Shown here one piece after another: positions 59,501-64,000 of a DNA stretch of 64,000 nucleotides. The stretch is from Liolophura sinensis (taxonomy: Eukaryota > Mollusca > Polyplacophora > Chitonida > Chitonidae). How positions within the stretch are numbered: position 1 is the first letter of the stretch; each line of letters starts with the position of its first letter. Under the pieces are notes generated by a model. It had not been told where the DNA came from. It did not search any database and worked only from the letters and a program-made list of their open reading frames with translations. Where the stretch lies: positions 92,249,805 to 92,313,804 of the forward strand of contig NC_088295.1 of NCBI RefSeq assembly GCF_032854445.1, given 5' to 3'. The translations under genes were made by a program, and so were the position numbers.

Positions 59501-62500
59501 ATGGTGAAAGCCATTCTGGCAAAGTGACCCTTTTACAAGACATTGCGAGGAACACCTGAAAAGCATTTCTTGTATAAATTCAAGTATATATGAACATTGT
59601 TTAAATATGTTTCCTACTGATCCAGGCATAATTACTTACCTGAATTTTGTGATGATTTTGTCCCACAGGTACCGTGAGGGTATTTGACTACGTGTCCAGA
59701 AAACAACTGTGTCAGTCTAGCTTTAACTCTGCTGGAACAAGCCTGACCTGGGTCCCAGAGATTGTAAGTCCATGATGGGGTGTAAAGTCATTATCATTCA
59801 TTCCTTCCAGGTATCTTATCTGTTTAAAACCATAAACATTTTCTGCTTCTGTCCCTTCAGACCTCTTACACATGGCCACTGTGTTTCTAACCACAGCTAG
59901 GGCTGTGTGTAACACAGAGATTTTGTAAGTTTTTATGTTATGAGAAGGTTCATGTACTTTCCCAGTGAAACTGTTAGATCTTTTCTCTGCCAAACATGTA
60001 GTTCTGAGCATACATCCGAGTGCTGTGTACTGTCAAATAAGTCATCGCATTTGTTCAACATTAACATGTGATATCCTGCTTGTAGGTCGACCCTAAAGGC
60101 TCTACAGTTGTGGTTGGGTTTGGTGATGGTGTTGTCCGTGTGTTGACCATTGCTAGTATACATGAGCATTCCCTGGGGCACAAGGGGAAAGATGAGTGTG
60201 AGTTTGTGTTACGTCAAGCCTTCAAGCCGCACACAGGTTCTGTTACCAGCCTCGCCATTGATAACAATGGAGAAGTACTGGCAACTGGGGTAAGTTCCTA
60301 ACCTGTCTTCACCTGGGAGTTTTAGGGTCTCAGTATTGTTTCAAAGTTTTGCTCCTCTGTAAGACCCACTTAATTGGATGTTTTATGTGTGATACTTTCA
60401 TTTTCCAGAGTGAAGATGGAACTGTGTTTTTCATGACAGTTGGCACAACGTATGAGCCTGTAGGTTTTGTGAAAATGCCAGCAGCTGTGCGGTCCATTCA
60501 GTGGTCTCCAAAAAAATTTGTAAGTAGATCGGTTGACAGTGATTTCCATTCTGATATAAGGTTAACATGCTTTAGTTGTCATACAAAGTGTAAGTCAAAC
60601 TACTTTAGTACCCTACAAAAGTTGACAAACCAAAGAAAGTTAAGTTATGATCAAGGGGCCGCTTTCATCAGACTTTGTGACTTGTATTTCTCGTAACTTT
60701 TTTTGTGAAAGATATTGTCTAGCTTATAGTGCCGTAAGGCGATGTCAAGTGTGAGAAAAGTACGCAAAAAATTATTGACAAAGTTTTGTGAAAGTTTGTC
60801 TTTCAATTTTATTTGTTTTGTTTTTTTCCAGAAAAAGTCAACATTACTGATCTTTTGTGACGGTGGATGTGCAGTAGAACTAGCAGCCCCAGAGCAAGGC
60901 ACTTTTGACACAGCTCACACATTCCAGATAACAGGACTGGATATGAAGACATTCCAGTTCAACAGTATCAAGTCTTATTTACGGGTAACTGTGTAAAAAT
61001 GGCTGACATATTTACTCTAACATTTGTAACCTGTACGTCAGGCGTTACTTCCCATGGAATGAGGTTAGTCTCCCTTAACTGTAATGTTGTTCACTCCTGG
61101 GTTGAACTCCTTATTTTGTATAAGTTGTTCAAAAGTGTGGATATTAACTTCATTCTGTTACAAATTAAGATCAGATTTTGTTTGAATTGATGTTGCCATT
61201 TTAATATTTGTGTGTGTGTTACTGTGATGCATTGTGTGTTACAGCATGAGGAAGACTTGGCACGGCAGGCTAAAGAGGAGGAGGAGAGAAAAAAAACGTG
61301 AGGAAGAGGAGAGGAAGAAGAGGATAGAAAGAGGATTAGAGACTGAATCTGAAGCAGGCGACGAAGAACCAGGTATAGACACTGATCAAAAGATACATGT
61401 GCTAAAACAAAGTACTGTATAAAAATTAGCAGTTTTCAAGTGACCGGCTTTGCTTGATTCCAACTGATTCATCTACCTTATAGGGCCATTGGAGAGCCTT
61501 TGGGAACTCTTTGTGAATTCATTTCTTATCATAAAAGCATTAGTGTTGACATCAAAAGTATCATTTGATCATTCATATGGTTCTTGAAGTACATTTTACA
61601 TGCCAGACTTCAGGTGAAATACAGTATTCTCAGGCTACAACTTTACTCTTAAAGTTGTTATTGGGATGTAATTTTTTTTCTCTCAGTTTTAATAAAAATT
61701 AAAAATCCTTTATTGAAAATCGTTTTTCAGCAGTCCAACAAAAAAAAAAATTGCTTACCGACCTACTCTATTTATTCAAATAGTACCAGGTTACTGCTAA
61801 CAGATATATCTACATAATTGTTTTGTCCTGTACAAACCAGATGACCCCTGTCTAAATGATGGTGGGGAACAGGACAATTTGTCCTTGTCAAGCAGCTGAT
61901 TTCCACACTTGTAATGGCATACTTTCCCACACAGTGAAAACAAGAGCCATTGTGGTCCCTGTCCTACATGATAGACAAATCCTCCGTGGTTATCACCTGG
62001 TCTGTCCTACCAGCTGAGTTAATATATGTAGTAATTCCCATTCCACCTTCAGAGTCGGCTACGCCACAACAGCCACCATGGGAGCCTTACATCCCTGAAG
62101 AACCCAGCCCCATTTTGACAGGCTTCTACACCGACGAGGGCAAATTCTGGCTCTCTATGGTACGACTGAATTCACATGTAGTATAATGTTAGAATTGAGG
62201 ACATGGTGTTTGTATTAGCTAAAATAAATAATCTGGTCATGAATGTATATAAATCAAATGTTTCCTACATTTTATGGTCAGGAAACATGAACATTTTCTG
62301 TAACAAAACAATTTGTCTTCTTCATGAGTCAGTCATAGACAGTGGTACAGTGAGACAGGTCTATAATGTTTATAGATACAGTACATTTTAAGATGTGTCA
62401 TTTAAAATAGCAGACACTTCTCCATCTGTCTTTAGTGGTGTCAGGAACCTAATATCTGACATTAAACACAGCCTGTGTGTGTTACAGGGTGGATTTGATG

Positions 62501-63786
62501 CTGGTTATCTGTACGAGTGTAAGTTCTTGTCAGAAGAGGAGAAAGCCAGCATGAGAAAAGAGAATATAGACAAGCCCCTGAGGGCAGTGTCTGTCATAGA
62601 CTCCAATGATGTTCCTATCACACAGATCAAGTTCAGGTAAATACCACCCATCAGATCCCTTACTAACAACAAAATTTACATTATAACAAACTCTTTGTTT
62701 TCTGCCTTGTAAATTGGCAATCATACTGTGGTGTTGACTCTATCTTCTAGTTAGGAGTACAGCCTATTGTTTATGTAAAGCTTAATAATCTGTGTAATTT
62801 CAAAAACTAAATGGTTAGTACATGTACATCACAAACCAGTTAAATGTAATGGATGGATACCACATGCCCATTGTCCCAGCACATCCCATCACAGAGAGAA
62901 TGAACATTTGTAATCAATGTGTGGGACATCCAGCTGATCTATTAACAATAATGTAATGGATGGATACCAAATGCCCATTGTCCCAGCACATCCCATCACA
63001 GAGAGAATGAACATTTGTAATCAATGTGTGGGACATCCAGCTGATCTATTAACAATAATGTTGGTTAGAATTGGTCAAATGCCTGTCTTGATTGGTGTGT
63101 GGAAAGGTATCTGACAGGTGTGTCTGCCACTGGACACAGCGTAGGCTGAGGTGTGGTGAATTTTTCTCTAATGCTGGGATTCCACTGACGTGTGATTGTA
63201 TTTATCATTACTTGTCTGTTAGTTCTGAAAATGGGAATTACATCAATACCCAGGAGTGTTTCCACGGACTCAGCAGGAGTCTCTAGCATAAAACATGTCC
63301 CATTTTTCACATATCAGAAAAGGATTTAGTACTGGGATGGGTTGACAGATTATTTGAATCACAGTTGTCAACACATGGGCCATGGAAACGCTGTAACAAA
63401 TGCGTGAAGTAATCGCATGAAGTAACACAAACTCTTGTTTGTGGAATCACAGCCAAAAGCAAGATGAATATAACATATGTTGTACTCTTTTCTCTAACAG
63501 TTCTAAGGTGGATCAGGTGCTGATGGGCATGGAGAACGGTGCTGTGCGGATCCAGCAGATGGACCCTGAGTCCCAGGAGAAGGACCTGGGTCTGATGGGG
63601 CCCTACTGGATGCTGACCATCCACGACAACAACTACGGCCACATCACTCGTCTACTGACCAGTCACGATGACACCTACATCCTCACTGTTGGCAGAGATG
63701 GCAACTTCTTTGCCTTCAACATGATGGGACAGGAGGAGATAAAGGAGAGAGTGGCTGAGGCCAAGGCCAGACTTCCATCTGCCAGG
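48005..63786 (+). CDS. CFAP44: CFAP44 (WDR52), ciliary WD-repeat protein, 5' part of gene
   Basis: Twenty exons: 48005-48074, 49189(or 49291)-49956, 51232-51345, 51830-51889, 52454-52696, 53003-53501, 53822-53984, 57551-57690, 57882-58061, 58407-58686, 58924-59085, 59285-59432, 59669-59763, 60086-60289, 60409-60519, 60832-60984, 61245-61372, 62053-62159, 62488-62636, 63501-63786; about 1353 codons, continuing off the right edge. CFAP44 works with CFAP43 in the axoneme, tethering inner dynein f to microtubules. The identity comes from the segment with [55 protein letters not shown] and DYMLTVWRW, which closely matches CFAP44 as I know it. In-frame upstream ATGs exist at 47975 and 47924; 48005 was chosen because its context is best. 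All phases agree except for one extra base in exon 17. Confidence 0.92.
48597..48960 (+). mobile_element. full-length tRNA-derived SINE (family 2) with target-site duplication, in CFAP44 intron 1
   Basis: The element opens with a tRNA-like head, CCGGCCCGGATAGCACAGTT, then GGTAGAGCGTCCGC (box A) and GGATCAATCCTTG (box B-like). A body follows, then GTTGAGTACGACGTTAAACC with a (CACT)n tail. It is flanked by TAGTAGCGATGA at 48583-48594 and TAGTAGCAATGA at 48961-48972, an 11/12 match, which is direct evidence of target-primed insertion. The clean duplication suggests a younger insertion than the other SINE copies here. Confidence 0.9.
53502..53821 (+). other. CFAP44: U12-type (minor spliceosome) intron of CFAP44
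   Basis: The exon 6 end reads ACACTCAA|GTATCCTTTTT, a perfect match to the U12 donor consensus RTATCCTTT. The other end has TGTCTTTAACCACTGACCAG, with a branch-site-like TCTTTAAC about 11 nt from the acceptor, the short spacing typical of U12 introns. Joining here in phase 2 gives LTLNHSYGYD, the conserved CFAP44 entry to the WD region. No U2-type donor nearby keeps this frame. Confidence 0.88.
53822..60984 (+). CDS. CFAP44: CFAP44 first WD-repeat region (exons 7-16)
   Basis: These exons code residues about 586-1130, a run of WD40-like blades: [30 protein letters not shown]...[55 protein letters not shown]...TVRVFDYVS, and [15 protein letters not shown]. All junctions are U2-type and phase-consistent. 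WD arrays of this kind act as docking propellers in the axoneme. Between exons 7 and 8 lies the 3.5-kb junction-derived array. Confidence 0.93.
53985..57480. repeat. 45-bp minisatellite copying the CFAP44 exon 7 donor junction
   Basis: A 3.5-kb array begins exactly at the exon 7 donor. Exon 7 ends GGAGGTGTTGGAGCTATTGCT (last 21 of about 33 shared bases; T at 53984) and is followed by GTGAGTATACC. Each monomer of about 45 bp repeats GAGGTGTTG(A/G)(A/G)GCTATTGCT then GTGA(G/A)TA. Two monomer types alternate as a 90-bp dimer, and blocks of about 0.72-0.77 kb recur three times (GAAGCTACTGCTG at 54248, 55015 and 55739). The units are more degenerate past 56340. Confidence 0.95.
61245..61372 (+). 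CDS. CFAP44: CFAP44 exon 17, charged helix, with +1 homopolymer frameshift
   Basis: Entering in phase 0 from exon 16 (..SYLR), the frame reads [17 protein letters not shown] and then meets TGA at 61299, just after a run of eight A (61289-61296). Removing one A restores [13 protein letters not shown] and phase 1 at the donor, which the next exon ([11 protein letters not shown]) requires. The intact frame is therefore seven A. An assembly or read error in the homopolymer is more likely than a true break, since all the other visible exons are intact. The region is a continuous charged helix linking the two WD regions. Confidence 0.85.
62053..63786 (+). CDS. CFAP44: CFAP44 linker and start of second WD-repeat region (exons 18-20)
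   Basis: Exons 62053-62159, 62488-62636 and 63501-63786 (phases 1 in; 0, 2, 0 out) code [32 protein letters not shown] and then WD-like blades [35 protein letters not shown] and a charged helix [15 protein letters not shown]. The gene continues beyond 64000. Confidence 0.92.
62843..63060. repeat. recent 107-bp tandem duplication in a CFAP44 intron
   Basis: Two adjacent 107-bp copies, starting AATGTAATGGATGGATACCA at 62843 and again at 62950, differ by a single base (CACATG versus CAAATG). There are only two copies, probably the first step of a new minisatellite. They are not adjacent to a splice site. Confidence 0.95.
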
Positions 63787-64000
63787 GTAAATACCTGCAA
63801 ATACTCAGCTCATTGTGCTGAGAAACCAGTAATTACCATAACCAGGGTTCCTTCTACCAACATGAAAACCTCCACTCTGCTCACTGTACTGAGAAACCAG
63901 TAAATACCATAACCAGGCTCCCTTCTACCAACATGAAAACCTCCACTCTGCTCACTGTACTGAGAAACCAGTAAATACCATAACCAGGCTCCCTTCTACC
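63787..64000. repeat. tandem array starting at the donor of CFAP44 exon 20
   Basis: Immediately after TCTGCCAGG|GTAAATACC the sequence repeats with a unit of about 80 bp: CTGAGAAACCAGTAAATACC, ATAACCAGGCTCCCTTCTAC, CAACATGAAAACCTCCACTC, TGCTCACTGTA. The block CCAG-TAAATACC of each unit resembles the junction CCAGGGTAAATACC. The array runs off the right edge. Confidence 0.85.

Overview
The window is animal nuclear DNA. All protein-coding signal is split into short exons by GT-AG introns; junctions and phases could be followed by eye through four multi-exon or single-exon loci plus one small gene. The retroposons suggest a lophotrochozoan, most probably a mollusc: short tRNA-headed SINEs ending in '..TTGAGTACG(A/G)CGT(T/A)AAA..' followed by CACT- or AAATA-type tails are, as far as I recall, typical of molluscan genomes. 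This is a judgement from memory, not a database result.

Layout. (1) 1-20.2 kb, minus strand: the 5' part of a large secreted or cell-surface mosaic gene. Nineteen exons give about 979 in-frame codons in the order signal peptide, C-type lectin, LDL-receptor class A, CUB, PAN/apple, CUB, CUB, four Sushi/CCP and two calcium-binding EGF domains. The gene continues past base 1. (2) 20.2-28.2 kb: intergenic, with minisatellites, a long TA microsatellite and several SINE pieces. (3) 28.2-31.5 kb, plus strand: a small unrecognised four-exon gene of 167 residues with a helical charged middle. (4) 34.2-43.3 kb, minus strand: ETHE1 (mitochondrial persulfide dioxygenase), seven coding exons, all metal-binding motifs intact. 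(5) 44.5 kb, plus strand: ANAPC13, one coding exon, divergent from ETHE1 across an interval of about 1.2 kb. (6) 48.0 kb to the right edge, plus strand: the 5' part of CFAP44/WDR52, a ciliary WD-repeat protein; 20 exons are visible, including one U12-type intron and a homopolymer frameshift.

The genes belong to unrelated processes: extracellular recognition or adhesion, mitochondrial sulfide oxidation, cell-cycle ubiquitination and ciliary motility. The window reads as ordinary gene neighbourhood, not as a functional cluster.

The most unusual feature is how introns relate to tandem repeats. At least five, probably six, intronic minisatellites run right up to an exon, and the real splice site lies inside a diverged or intact repeat unit. 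These are the gene 1 EGF2 donor, the ETHE1 exon 3 donor, exon 4 acceptor and exon 5 donor, the CFAP44 exon 7 donor, and probably the donor at 63786. In several arrays the unit includes 12 to about 33 exonic bases plus the splice signal, so the intron carries dozens of decoy splice sites copied from its own boundary. In CFAP44 the array stays in frame with the upstream exon for 867 intronic bases. I regard these splice-junction-anchored minisatellites as the observation most worth following up.
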